Positions 1-10,586 of a DNA stretch of 64,000 nucleotides are shown here, one piece after another. The translations under genes and the position numbers were made by a program. The stretch's first letter is position 1; every line of letters starts with the position of its first letter. This DNA is from Rutidosis leptorrhynchoides. Lineage: Eukaryota > Streptophyta > Magnoliopsida > Asterales > Asteraceae. The notes below the pieces were generated by a model. The model searched no databases and had not been told where the DNA came from. It was given only the letters and a program-made list of their open reading frames with translations. The stretch covers positions 355,107,001 through 355,171,000 of the forward strand of contig NC_092333.1 in NCBI RefSeq assembly GCF_046630445.1, read 5' to 3'.

Positions 1-1526
1 TAAATCTAGAATACTCATCAACAATTATCAGAGTATATCTTTTCCCACCCAGACTACTAGTGTTCATTGGACCAAACAGATCCATATGAAGCATGTGAAG
101 TGGATCACTAATAGTAGCTAGGGTTTTTGAGGGAAATTTTGTTTTGGTCAGTTTACCCATAATACAAGCAGAACAAGGCTTATCTTTCTTGAAAGGCTGT
201 TGAGGCAGACCTCTTACAAGCTTCTTTTTGGAAAGCTCATTAATATTTTTGAAATTGAGATGTGACAGCCTTTTGTGCCAAAGCCAATTAACTTCAGGGA
301 CAGTCTGAGAGTACAGACATGTTTCAATTCCAGCATCAACAGAATCTAGATCCAGCATATATACATTTTGAAATCTCCAGGCTACAAGTGTTGGCCTTCC
401 TTTAGGATCATAAATAATACCAGCTTTCTTCCTTAATCTGATCTCACAATCTTCATCAGCAATTTGACTCACACTTAGCAGATTATGCTTCAACCCTTTA
501 ACTAAAGCAACTTTCTTAAATGAAACACTTCCAGCTATAACACTTCCACCTTTATTTTCACAAGCTTTAGGTTTCCATACCTTCTTAATTTTCTCAGGAA
601 AACAAGATGTTCTTTTAACTGAAGGTTTTTCTTGACTCTTGATTTTTTCATTGAGTTTTGAAATTTTCTTTTTGAGTTTTTGAATTATCTTAGCTTGTTT
701 TGACTTTGATCTTCTTTTAGTTAACACTTTAGGATCTGGACAAATGTCAGTTTCAGAGGGATGATTCAGAGTTGTTATTGCTACTTGACTCTTGGGTGTC
801 AGACTCTAGGTCAGAACATACACTATTATTTTGAGAGACTAAACTATTAGAGTCTGAAGGTTTCAAAAGTTCAGACTCTAGTAGATTTCTACTTTCAAGT
901 ATTATAGTCTCTGAAAGTTCAACAGGATCTAAAGATCTTACAAAAGCATTAGTTAAAATCTTTTTGTCACCATCAAATTTTACAAAAGTGTTTGGTAAAA
1001 TGTCAGGTTTGAATACACTAGGATCAACTTCTACATTATTATTTAATATGTAGTTTTCACCTAGTATAGCTTTGACATCATTTGGTATTTGTTTGGCAAT
1101 AGCATCAGAATTCTTTTTGGAAGAGACACACCAAGATTTACAAATTGTTTCATAGTGTTTTGACCTTCTCATTGATCTTCCTAACTCAGTATTTAATCTT
1201 TTAGTTTCTTCTGTGTATGCCATTTTATATGTGTCAAGTTCTACCTCACATTTTTTCAAGATTTTAATTTCAGCTTCTTTGTCTTTGATAGTGTTTTTAA
1301 GATCAAAAATTTGTGTTCTTAACCTATCAATATCATCTAAACACCATTGAAAGTCAAGCAGCAAGTACTGAAACATTCTCACTTTTTCATTATCAAGATA
1401 GTTCACAAAGTTTTGTACCTTATAAGCAGAAGCTTTATTGCAAGTAGTGTCCTTATCCATCTTCTCAACAGCTTTCAGATCTTCCTGAAACTTGCTAGAA
1501 CCATCAGCCATTTCAATTATAGCCAT
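1..1526 (-). pseudogene. Copia gag/pre-integrase/integrase fragment, rearranged
   Basis: The first frame (753-1526) encodes 257 residues from MAIIEMADGSS, mostly coiled coil with heptad-like Lys/Glu/Leu runs and an acidic Ser/Asn-rich tail. A +1 shift is needed near 750 to continue into a Lys-rich stretch and then the pre-integrase segment: HNLLSVSQ (about 480-500), WLWHKRLSHLNF with its zinc-binding His residues, and CSACIMGK with the Cys pair (about 150-190). HMDLFGPM and IIVDEYSRF then mark the start of the integrase core. The usual D-S-G retropepsin and the CCHC gag knuckle are not seen. The text jumps from a Lys-rich linker straight to the segment before HNLLSVSQ, so I infer an internal deletion. 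Non-functional as it stands. Confidence 0.8.
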
Positions 1527-1615
1527 ATCTGGGGTAGTAATAATACTGATAGACCTTTTGATTAAAGAATATGGATCGTTTTAAAGATCACCGAGATAGG
1601 ATTTACACCTTTCCC

Positions 1616-1627
1616 GCTCTGATACCA
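1616..1627 (-). other. Primer binding site (initiator Met tRNA type)
   Basis: On the minus strand this reads TGGTATCAGAGC, the standard plant initiator-methionine primer site, directly inside the LTR. It fixes the polarity of the Copia element. Confidence 0.85.
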
Positions 1628-1628
1628 G

Positions 1629-2097
1629 TTATAAGTTCACAGTAATTGAACTATGAACACCAGACTCTCAATTGAACAATAAATAAGAATTATAAGAACA
1701 AGAATTGAGAGAACACGAAATGAAATATATGTTTTATAATATTGATCGTGCCAAAAGATACAATCAGAAAGCAAACCGTACATCCCTATTTATACAGATT
1801 AACACCAAATCTAGAGATTTGGTTTCCAAAACAACTTAGCTAAAAATAAGGAAAAGATAAACTTAATATTTAACAAATATGCAAATCACTTCTAAATTTA
1901 ATCTTCTGGAGATAATACCGAATCAAAACATATCTTCTTAATATTTAAACATATCTCCAGAATCTTCCTTAGCTTAGCCATCAAGAAATCTTCAAATCGT
2001 TGACTTAAGAAACACCAGAGTCTGCAACCTCAGACTCTAAAACTCCAGACTCTAAAACTGCAAAATACTTTGACTCACCAGATTATAATTCCCAACA
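1629..2097 (-). repeat. 5' LTR of the Copia element
   Basis: The minus-strand start is TGTTGGGAATTATAA at 2097, a common Copia LTR start. The inner end lies next to the primer site. A minus-strand TATA box TATAAATA is at 1787-1794. The exact inner boundary is uncertain by a few bases because the last bases read TTATAAC and not a clean CA. Confidence 0.75.
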
Positions 2098-2174
2098 TTA
2101 TTAAATGACAAACCTTAAATAGAATAATTTAGATGTACAATGTGAAAACATGGGTTTTGTGTAAAAACTATTAA

Positions 2175-2250
2175 AATACCACTTATAAAATCGTAAATAT
2201 TAATATCTTGACAATACCACTTATAAAATCGTAAATATTAATATCTTGAC
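2175..2250. repeat. Two-copy 38-bp tandem repeat
   Basis: A 38-bp unit starting AATACCACTTATAAAATCG is repeated perfectly head to tail. It lies in otherwise featureless AT-rich sequence between the Copia LTR and the first solo LTR. Confidence 0.85.
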
Positions 2251-2255
2251 AGATT

Positions 2256-2468
2256 GTTACAACTTCGACAACATAAATATGATGTCTAAAATTGAATGCG
2301 CAACCCCTTCAACAACATTAATATTTAATATCAACAATGGTAATAGTGATTGAATGTCAACTTCAAGTTACAACTTCGACAACATAAATATGATGTCTAA
2401 AACCGAATGCGCAATCCCTTCGACAACATTAATATCACCAATGGTAATAGTGATTGGATGTCAACTTC
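2256..2468. repeat. Two-copy tandem repeat of about 111 bp
   Basis: The unit begins GTTACAACTTCGACAAC and contains ATGATGTCTAAAA and GGTAATAGTGATTG. The second copy begins at 2367 and has a few substitutions and a short deletion. From 2469 to 2786 I see only AT-rich sequence with a short poly-A. Confidence 0.8.
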
Positions 2469-2791
2469 CGTATGGTTACCTTTAATTTCATACATGAAAC
2501 TACATATAAGATCAAATAAAAAAGAATGAATACCAAGACATAAAAGATCAAACAACAACTATGTGATTCTCAACGTTATCAATTTAACGCTTTAGGGGGC
2601 TGCAACTGTTATTAGTATCACATTCAAATACAATGGATGAATCACCAATAAATGAAACCACATTCTTCAAAGAAATCACAAAAAAAAAAAAAAACTATAG
2701 TAATAATAAATCAATTATTTAACAAACATTCAATCTTGATATTATCAAGATAGACATAAGATAACAATATCAATAATAGCACTTGTTATGT

Positions 2792-5694
2792 TGTGACGCC
2801 CCGTACAAAAGCATCATGTACGATTCGTCAACAACATGATCTTTACACGGTCAAACACTAAATGCTGTTTGAAAACCAGTTTTACATTCATAAAAAGATA
2901 GTGTTTACAAAAGATAACGTAACATAAGGGTCGTTACAAAGTCATTATTTGAGAATAACATAAACTGCGAATGCAAAAGAAAAGTTCCATAATTGAGACA
3001 TCTCTAAGTTATGCAGCGGATATCTAACACAGCAGGTTCTTAACAGCAAGTCTAAACAGCATGACAGCAAGTCTAACAGCGGAAGCAAGATACCTCTAAG
3101 CACCTGAGAAAACATGCTTAAAAACGTCAAAAATAATGTTGGTGAGCTATAGTTTAAATTGTAACAGTAATATAAGATTGACCACGAGATTTCAATGTTT
3201 CAAAACAGTATGAAAAGTATATGTACAACCGTGGGCACAAGGTAACTAGACTTAACGTAAATATAAATATCACCCCCTAAAAGTACACCTGGCGAGTGCG
3301 TATGTCCTCGAAGTATTAAACACCCGTTAAATACTAGCGCGACTAGCCCGAGTGGGGATGTCAAACCCTATGGATCCATATCTAATATTCGCGTTCACCA
3401 GTTCAAAAACCAATGATTAAACGTTACCGTGCTAAGGGGAATCTTTATGCCGTTATATAACCCACACATATGTAAAGTTTAAGTACTCGTGTCAAGTAAG
3501 TAAAACATAAAAAACGCATGTATTCTCAGTCCCAAAAATAGTATAAGTAAAAAAGGGAAGCTATAACTCACAGTGATAAAAGCGGTAAAGTCGGTAATGA
3601 AAGTATGCAAGTAGTAAGTCGGTCCGAAAGGTCGTCAACCAAAATCAAAGGTTACTAGGTCAGTAGGTTGTCTTTATAAGTTCTATTAGTGCATAAGATA
3701 AGTTTAAGTGTCATCATCGTTCATCATCATAAAAGCTAAGTAAGTTTGACAAGAATAGAGATCGAAACAATAGGCTGACTTCGGTCAGCTGCTACGACTT
3801 CTACGTAAATCGAAAAGACGCGTAATCAGTGGCTATGGCTCCGTATATGAGTCCCCTAGTTGGTGACCAATTTACAGAACCAAACTCATCTTCGTTTGAC
3901 CGTGGCGACGGTTTAAGTGCGAGTAGGTCAGAAATTTCAGCACAACGTTAATAGGGTGTAATGACTTTCGGAAGGCCATAAATCCTAAACCGTAACTCGG
4001 ATTAAGACGACGTCTAAACGGAAAATCATCTACTCGAACCGAACTAACTGAAAATCAACTTTCCAGTAGCCCAGGTGGTCTGATCAGATACGAAAAACAG
4101 TAAGTAAGGTGCTCCGATGGGGTTCTTAGTACTTGATGCTCATCACGGTTCTCATCCTTGATGCTTGCAGCTTCAAGTGTACAACTCGTTGATGGGTTAG
4201 CATCACCTTGACTAAGATTCTACCATCAACACACAATATGTTAAGACCAAGTAAGAACACAACTCTTTTAAGAGTCTTAGATGGATGATGAACCAAGGTT
4301 ACATCATATCCTTAGTCTTAACACAAATACAAGTCCTATTTACAAACAAAGTTACAAACTTTACTTCAATAAAACAAGTATTAACACAATCTAAATCAAA
4401 TGAAGTGATGGAACCCTAAGCTGGAGAGCTTGGATCCTTTTCACACAAGTTATAAGGTCACAAAGCTGGAAAGCTTGAACCTTTAGTGTTCTTGAAGAAC
4501 TTGAAGCATAAAGCTTAGATCTTTAAGTTATATGAAGACCATAAACACAAGTTTTGATCTTTATAACAAAATAATGAGATCATAAGTTAGAAAACTTAGA
4601 TCCAACAAAAGATATGAAGATCCAAGCTAGAAAGCTTGCATCTTGATTGTTCTTGAAGATCTTGAAGCATAAAGCTTGGATCTTTAAGTTACATGAAGAT
4701 TACAAACACAAGTTTGAATCTTTATAACAAAATAACAAGATTAAAAGTTAAAAGATATAGATCTACAAAGTGGGTGAAGATTCAAAGCTAGAAAGCTTGA
4801 ATCTTCCATGTTCTTGAAGGATTCAAATCCATGTTTGAATCTACAAGATATAATTAAGATCAAAAGCTAAAAAGCTAGACCCATGATGACGATGATGATG
4901 AATTCGTGGTGATGAGGAGGAGAAGAAGAAGAGAAGTTCAAAATACTTACACTTTTAGAGAGAGAAAGACTAGAGAGAGAATTAGAGAGTGAGTGTGTGA
5001 ATTACAAATGAAAGCAAGTGTAAAATGGATGGAATAAGGGTGGTATTTATAGGTGAATGGGGTGAGGGTGGGGTGAGTTGGCCGAAAATTTGGAGGGGGG
5101 ACAAGGGGGACAAAAGTTTGCTTTTTAGTTAATGTTTGTCTAAAGTTGGTGCTTATGTTAGGATCTCATGCAACATTAAGGATAATACTTGACATAAATG
5201 CTAGCATGTTCCCTCTAATAAATGGGCATTTGTTTTACTTATTATTGGGTCACTAGTAATTAATAAGTGGGCTAAATAAATGGGCTACTAGCTAGAGTAG
5301 GGTGGACTTAAGTCCAACAAGGTAGAAAGTCCAACAAGACTAACTAGTAAGCATAATTAGATTACTACGCATAATTAAGCATCCAAAAACCCAAGTAATT
5401 ATTATTATAAAATAATAATTAAGATTTCTTAGTCATAATATTTTGATTATGACAAAAGTTAAACGTGTACGCAGTACGCAGTTTGTTCGAAACGTCAAGT
5501 GACACTAACGGTCATAAAGGCTTCCGGTGATCAAGTTAAGTATCCTACGTACTCAAAGGCACGTTTTAACATATAAATGAAAGTAAACCACGTGTATTAA
5601 GATTTCAGAGTATAAGATAGCACAGTATGCACAAATACGCAGTTTCGCAAAAACACAAGGCACAAAAGCAAGTCGAAAAAGTCGGATCGTTACA
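2792..5694 (-). mobile_element. Solo LTR, Ty3/Gypsy type, 2.9 kb
   Basis: The ends are TGTGACGCCCC (left) and GGATCGTTACA (right), flanked on both sides by the perfect 5-bp duplication TATGT at 2787-2791 and 5695-5699. There is no internal coding region, so this is a solo LTR left by LTR-LTR recombination. Minus polarity is inferred from a minus-strand TATA box (TATAAATA, 5044-5051) followed by a CT-rich untranslated-leader-like stretch (4960-5010). On that reading U3 is about 640 bp and R-U5 about 2.2 kb. Confidence 0.88.
4461..4850 (-). repeat. Imperfect tandem repeat, period about 161 bp, inside the solo LTR
   Basis: Copies start at about 4461, 4622 and 4783 (the last one partial). Each contains AAGCTAGAAAGCTTG and TTCTTGAAG, and the first two also GCATAAAGCTT. 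The inverted AAGCTT pieces could fold in RNA. The array lies downstream of the minus-strand TATA box, so it would be transcribed. Confidence 0.7.
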
Positions 5695-7419
5695 TATGTA
5701 TAGTAGTTTAAATGAACTAAAGTGTAACAATACTAATATCTCTTTTATCTATTATTACAAAACTTTAATTACATAACTCATTTTTAAAAAATCCTAGCTG
5801 GTAGAGACTCACCCATTAGATGAAATTTAACCTTTTAATCTCAGCCATTAAAAAAAAAAACGTACGTACACTCATGCTTACAAACGTCACGCAAAAAGGC
5901 CTTTTACAACTTTGCCCGGACGATTCATTCTTTCAAAATACCTAATCAAAATCTTATTTGAAAAAACCAGCAACTCAATCGACACCATTTACGGTTGCAG
6001 CCTTCAAAATCCTTTATGTTCATGCTTCTGTTAATTACACTATCATGAACGATTTTTCAATCAAGGATTCGTTTGCCCTAATTCTGATATCCTATACCTG
6101 CGATTCTATATATTTTCAAAAATAATCCAATCGATTCAATTCAATAACAAACACCTGCTATATGTTCCAACCAGCGATTCATAATTCTGATAATTTGCCC
6201 TAATTTCAAGGTGTGTTTTTTTTTAATTAGTGTATTTACGTTTATTTGTCTTAAATAAAAGTGTGTTTGCCCTAATTTCGATTTCCTAATCTGTGATTGA
6301 ATTGCTCTAAAATTTTATTTGTATAATTTCGTGAATTAATAGTCTAAATTTGACATTTTTTGTTCTTTCATTTACACAAGGTTTCAGTTGAATTATGTGT
6401 CTGGAGATAGCAAGTATGATGAAAGCAGAAGGGTTGTATGCGAATAAGACGGTGAAATTATTTTATATCAGGTACTCAACTCACGTTGTTCCTCTGTTTT
6501 ATGATTAAATGAACCACAACAGAGACACTCTTGCAGGTATTTTAATCAATATGATGTCTTTCAACTTTAGATATAATTCAAATTTGTATGCGTATCAACT
6601 GAAACCCTAGAATAAATTATTACTTTTAAAAAAATGTCATGTTAAAGTTTTTGATTCCTAATCTCAGTCGCTTTTTCTTTGTCAACTAATGAAGTAACGT
6701 TTGCTATGAACTCCCTGATGTTTTAGTTTCAGCCTTGAAGACCTGAGACCTCGATCCTCGGATATTATGCAGGTAATGAACTCCCTGGTTTCAACATTTA
6801 AAAATATATTTTAAATACACAAGTTTACCATGAAAGTATTCTAGCTTTTAAATGGTAGAGATGTGCAAGGTTTGGGCGTTGGAATATGTCATTTTATGAA
6901 ATGACTTTGGTAGATGGATATATTTTGTATATTGTGTGTCAGATACTGCATGGTGCTCTTTGGCGGGATAGCAGCTGAATGACATGAAAGGTTGACGGTG
7001 GAGAGAACAACGAAAATATTTAAAAGTATTTATTTGCTGTTGGAACCTCCATTTTTTGTTACCCAGGTAACCGTCTGCAATTTTATGCAATGTTTATGGG
7101 TTCACTTTTTTGTTACCAGATGACTACTTTTTTGCAAAGTATTTAGTTGTTTTTGCATATAGTTCTGACTAAAAATAATATCCAACTTATATGTATGAAA
7201 ACATAATAAATCTTGGTCCAAGTTATATATAAAGTAAATGATCTCCCTTTTTTGTGCAATTTGGTCCAAAGTCTGCTATATAAAGTAAAAAAAAAAAAAA
7301 AAATAGTCAAAGTTCGTTACATTTTTCATTCGTTCTGTGATTTATTTTACATATACAGTTATAATGCCTAATTAAACACCGGTAAATTCACTCTGATAAA
7401 AACGTTTTTAATTGTGCAG

Positions 7420-9440
7420 GGCTATGAGCAAATTATATCAGTTGTTGGACTGCACCAACTACACATCTTTATATTCTTTTTGGTTAACACTCCTGCAATG
7501 TTTTACGTTGTAGGAATCATGTAATTTTTCACAACTACAATCAAGTACTTAATATCTTAATCACTCTTACTCTTTCGTTGATTGATCTAATTTTTTTTTA
7601 TAACATTTTCAGTCCATCGATATGGGCTACTGCGATTCTTTTTGTGTTTGCGAATGGTAATACACTTTTTTTTGCATTTAATGTGATATTCACTATCTGT
7701 TAACGTCTTAACGACTTTTAGTATTTGTGGGTAATGTTGCAGGAGCTCTTGCTATAACTTATCCGTCTCTGCTTCCTGTGATAGTAAGTATATCTTACCG
7801 GTGTTCATTAATCTGCTTATCGGCATAAACAATATACCCAAGATAGGCGTATAATATAAGAGGACTTACTAACCATCGATTTTTGTAAAGATTATCTTAG
7901 CAGTTGGAACAAAGCTTCGAGCCATTGTAACACAAATGGCTGTCGAAATTCAAGAACGACAATCGATTGTACAAGGAATACCTGTTGTGGAACTACTTTC
8001 TGACAGACACTTTTGGTTTAATCAGCCTAAATTAATTCCGTATCTTATTCAACTAACCCTCTTTCAGGTATGTATTCAACTTCAATAAGTTGGCACAATT
8101 TGATATATGTTCAAAAAAAAACTATGATTAGTATGCAAATACCAATAATATTTGGTAGAAAGTAGAATAAATACAGAAATGAAATGTGCTGAACAAGATA
8201 TCATTTATTTGAGATAACACATTTCTTTTGGATATGGGTAAGTAGTTTTAAAGTGTCATTAATTATTGTAACACATCCTTAGTTATGTTTTATATAAATC
8301 ACTTGTGATGTATTTGTACTTGAAGTATGAGTGTGGACTTAATACTTGCTTTCAAAAAAATCCTATTCAAAATATGGTAGTCATTATAGGGTAAGATTCA
8401 AATTCATTTCTTAAGATTTAATTACTATGACATTGTCTTAATACTTATGATCTACGGAGTATTTATTTTAGAGAACACTTGGACAAGACTTATGCACCTA
8501 TGTTATACTTCCACTCTACGCTCTTGTTTCTCAGTTCAGCTGGTAACATTCATCAACAAAAGCATCAAAACTAATATAAAGTAATAATACATTTGCATAG
8601 TAACCATTATAATTACTTTTTTTTTTTTTTTTTTTTTTTTTTGTTTGTGAAAAGCAAGAAATTAATTTTATTAATAATGGAAATTGTAATTACATGACCC
8701 TATATGATCTATACAATGGAAAAAATCGCAAGTGGGAGAATCAAATGGATAAGAAGAAAGTCAGAAAGCCCTAACCATTTAATGAGAGAGAAACGAACTT
8801 GAAAATTCAAGCCGAGGGAAAGAGGATAGCAGTACCGATCAAAGCGACAACAAAGTTAACCAACAGACACTCCGTTTAATCGACCCTCAAAAAATAGCTA
8901 GGGACTTTAGGACATCTTCTAACAAGTTTTGATAATTAACCAACACCTACACTGTTATGAGGGACCGCAACATAAGAGGATGGATTGATCAGCCATTGAT
9001 GCCATTCGATTTGTTTCTTCTTTTTTAATCGTTTGGTTATCCAACAAAAGCTTTGGGATTGGATTTCGGGAAGAATTATTGCGGGGATCCATTCTTTGTT
9101 TGAGAAGACTTTTAAATTCCTATGTTTCCAGTGTTTGTAGCATACCGTCCATTTGGTTGCTTGCCATATAGAAGCGCCCAGGTTAGAACAAGTAAAAGAT
9201 TGTTGGTTGATTATGGCGTCGTCAATATTAGAGATCATGGAAGTAGGTCGTCAATAATTACTTTGTTGTTATGTTGTTCCCTATGAAATTTTGCAATATT
9301 CAGATGGGTCGACAATGAAGTAGTCTATATTTGATTATCACACATTAAAAGCTCATGAAGATGTGAAAAAGGACATAAGTATTAAATCAAAGATGTTGAG
9401 TCATCCATTAGTACCACTTGCAAATGCCAATATGTTGTGA
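7420..9440 (+). pseudogene. MLO-family seven-transmembrane protein gene fragment
   Basis: Several short exons with plausible GT/AG sites translate to MLO-conserved text. They are LHQLHIFIF (7420-7520), WATAILFVFAN (7613-7656), a piece ending YPSLLPVI (7743-7783), ILAVGTKL through HFWFNQP to LTLFQ (7891-8067), HFFWIW (8199-8238), YECGLNTCF (8326-8390), LCTYVILPLYALVSQ (8474-8542), and a frameshifted, stop-containing piece with STMK and IFDYHT (9304-9440). The order matches MLO transmembrane segments and the exon before the calmodulin-binding tail. MLO proteins are plasma-membrane proteins, some acting as powdery-mildew susceptibility factors. This copy lacks the large second cytoplasmic loop (only 90 bp between the first two exons), and its C-terminal exon is broken. 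I found no convincing N-terminal exon in 5740-7400. Confidence 0.82.
8620..9253 (-). mobile_element. 5'-truncated LINE (L1/RIL type) with target duplication
   Basis: It starts with a poly-T run (poly-A tail on the minus strand) preceded by an AATAAA-like 3' end. The minus-strand frame 8936-9238 has the LINE C-terminal signature KHRNLKVF, EWIP, SFCWI and WLINPSS, normally found after the zf-RVT domain. It is flanked by the 11-bp duplication ATAATTACTTT at 8609-8619 and 9254-9264. Only the last 630 bp of a LINE is present, so it is dead on arrival. It sits in an intron of the MLO-like copy. Confidence 0.88.
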
Positions 9441-9572
9441 ATTGAAGGTAAAATAATTACATGGCAGTCCGAAATCTACACTAACCGTTGCTTTTGTTAT
9501 TGATATATAGATTAATTTAAAATATAGATATTTTGTAAGTATCATGTACAACAGAACTTTTATTTTTATAGT

Positions 9573-9599
9573 CCCGCGAATTCGCGGGTTATAAACTAG
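9573..9599 (+). other. Helitron 3' hairpin and CTAG terminus
   Basis: A perfect 16-bp palindrome is followed by seven bases and CTAG. This is the terminator structure recognised in Helitron transposition. Confidence 0.75.
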
Positions 9600-9869
9600 T
9601 ACTAATATAATATATGTAACTTAAATGGCCCATTACACCCAAGGTGATAGCATGTAATCAAATAAGACTCAAACATGTAAGGAGCTGGCCAGCAGTAATA
9701 TCTCTATAATCAGGTTCATGCTACACATTACAATTGGCCATTTTTAAATATCATTACACTTAAATAATTTAATAAATGCCATTAGCTAATGTGACTTTAT
9801 CTCTTAAAAGAAAGTTTTTTCCCTGTCAGCTTGACCATAAGACATCACTGTCTTATTATAACTATCTTA

Positions 9870-10583
9870 GGGGTGTTTGAATTTGCGTTATGAAAGCTGA
9901 TTATGCGTTTTAGATAATTATAATTAAATAATCAGTTGTATCAAAACGTGATTACGATTATAGTGTTTGGATTTGATTATGCGATTTGATAACGTAATAA
10001 TCAGATAATCGGTTATTAAGTGTTTGATAAAATTAGATTATTTGATAACTTAACAAGTAAAATTACTAAATAATCCTTCTTTGAAAATAATATATGATAT
10101 ATGTCTAATATGCAATAATATATGTTTGTGAATTTGACAAAGTATTGTTTACAGTAATAAAAGATAAATTAAAAAATTTAACATATACCAGCAGTAATTA
10201 CCTATAATTTCAATGTAAATCTAATACTCCGTATGTAATATGTGTAATACTACCTGTTGTCCATGTTATAAACAAAGCCTAAAAAAAATAAAGATAATGA
10301 CAGGAGGTGGAGTATGTGGAACATTCATGTTCTCTTGACCATAGCATAATAATAGGGTGAAGTAAGATACTTTAAGGATAATTTTGTAAATTTACTATGA
10401 AATGAAAATGCGTTTCCGTGCAGTAACATCTATGTTGCTGTTTCAAATTCGCGTTTTGTGCCCTCTGAAACGCAATTAATCAGTTTTCAAATCTTATTTG
10501 CCAAACAATAAAAGTAAATTATTTACGTTTTATAGTTGTGATAATCAAAAAATCACCACCAAAATGCAACCCCAAACACCCTC
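9870..10583. mobile_element. PIF/Harbinger-type (Tourist-like) non-autonomous element
   Basis: The termini GGGGTGTTTGAATTTGC and, inverted, GAGGGTGTTTGGGGTTGC are flanked by the 3-bp duplication TTA (9867-9869, 10584-10586). The TTA duplication and GGGTGTTTG ends are standard for Tourist/Harbinger elements. At 714 bp it is long for a MITE, and no transposase is seen. The inner portions (TAATCAG and TGATTATC motifs) are also partly inverted. Sequence 9600-9866 holds nothing I recognise. Confidence 0.75.
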
Positions 10584-10586
10584 TTA

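Larger units (their letters stand above)
1..2097 (-). mobile_element. Ty1/Copia LTR retrotransposon, 5' part, cut by window edge
   Basis: Read on the minus strand the order is 5' LTR, primer binding site, a gag-like coiled-coil ORF, then the GAG-pre-integrase segment and the start of integrase. The order of pre-integrase before reverse transcriptase, together with the methionine-tRNA-type primer site, is typical of Ty1/Copia. Reverse transcriptase, RNase H and the 3' LTR would lie to the left of the window. No target duplication can be checked because only one end is present. Confidence 0.85.
5739..9599 (+). mobile_element. Candidate Helitron carrying an MLO gene copy
   Basis: The 3' terminus is well supported. 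A perfect 16-bp palindrome (9573-9588, CCCGCGAATTCGCGGG) is followed by TTATAAA and CTAG, then T. This is the plant Helitron hairpin-CTRR end, with insertion before T. The proposed 5' end is TCTCTTTTATCTATTATT after an A at 5738, which resembles Helitron 5' termini but is less certain. No Rep/helicase ORF is present, so the element would be non-autonomous. It contains the MLO-like exons and a nested LINE. If the 5' end is wrong, the MLO copy may simply be an old host pseudogene next to a shorter Helitron. Confidence 0.6.
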
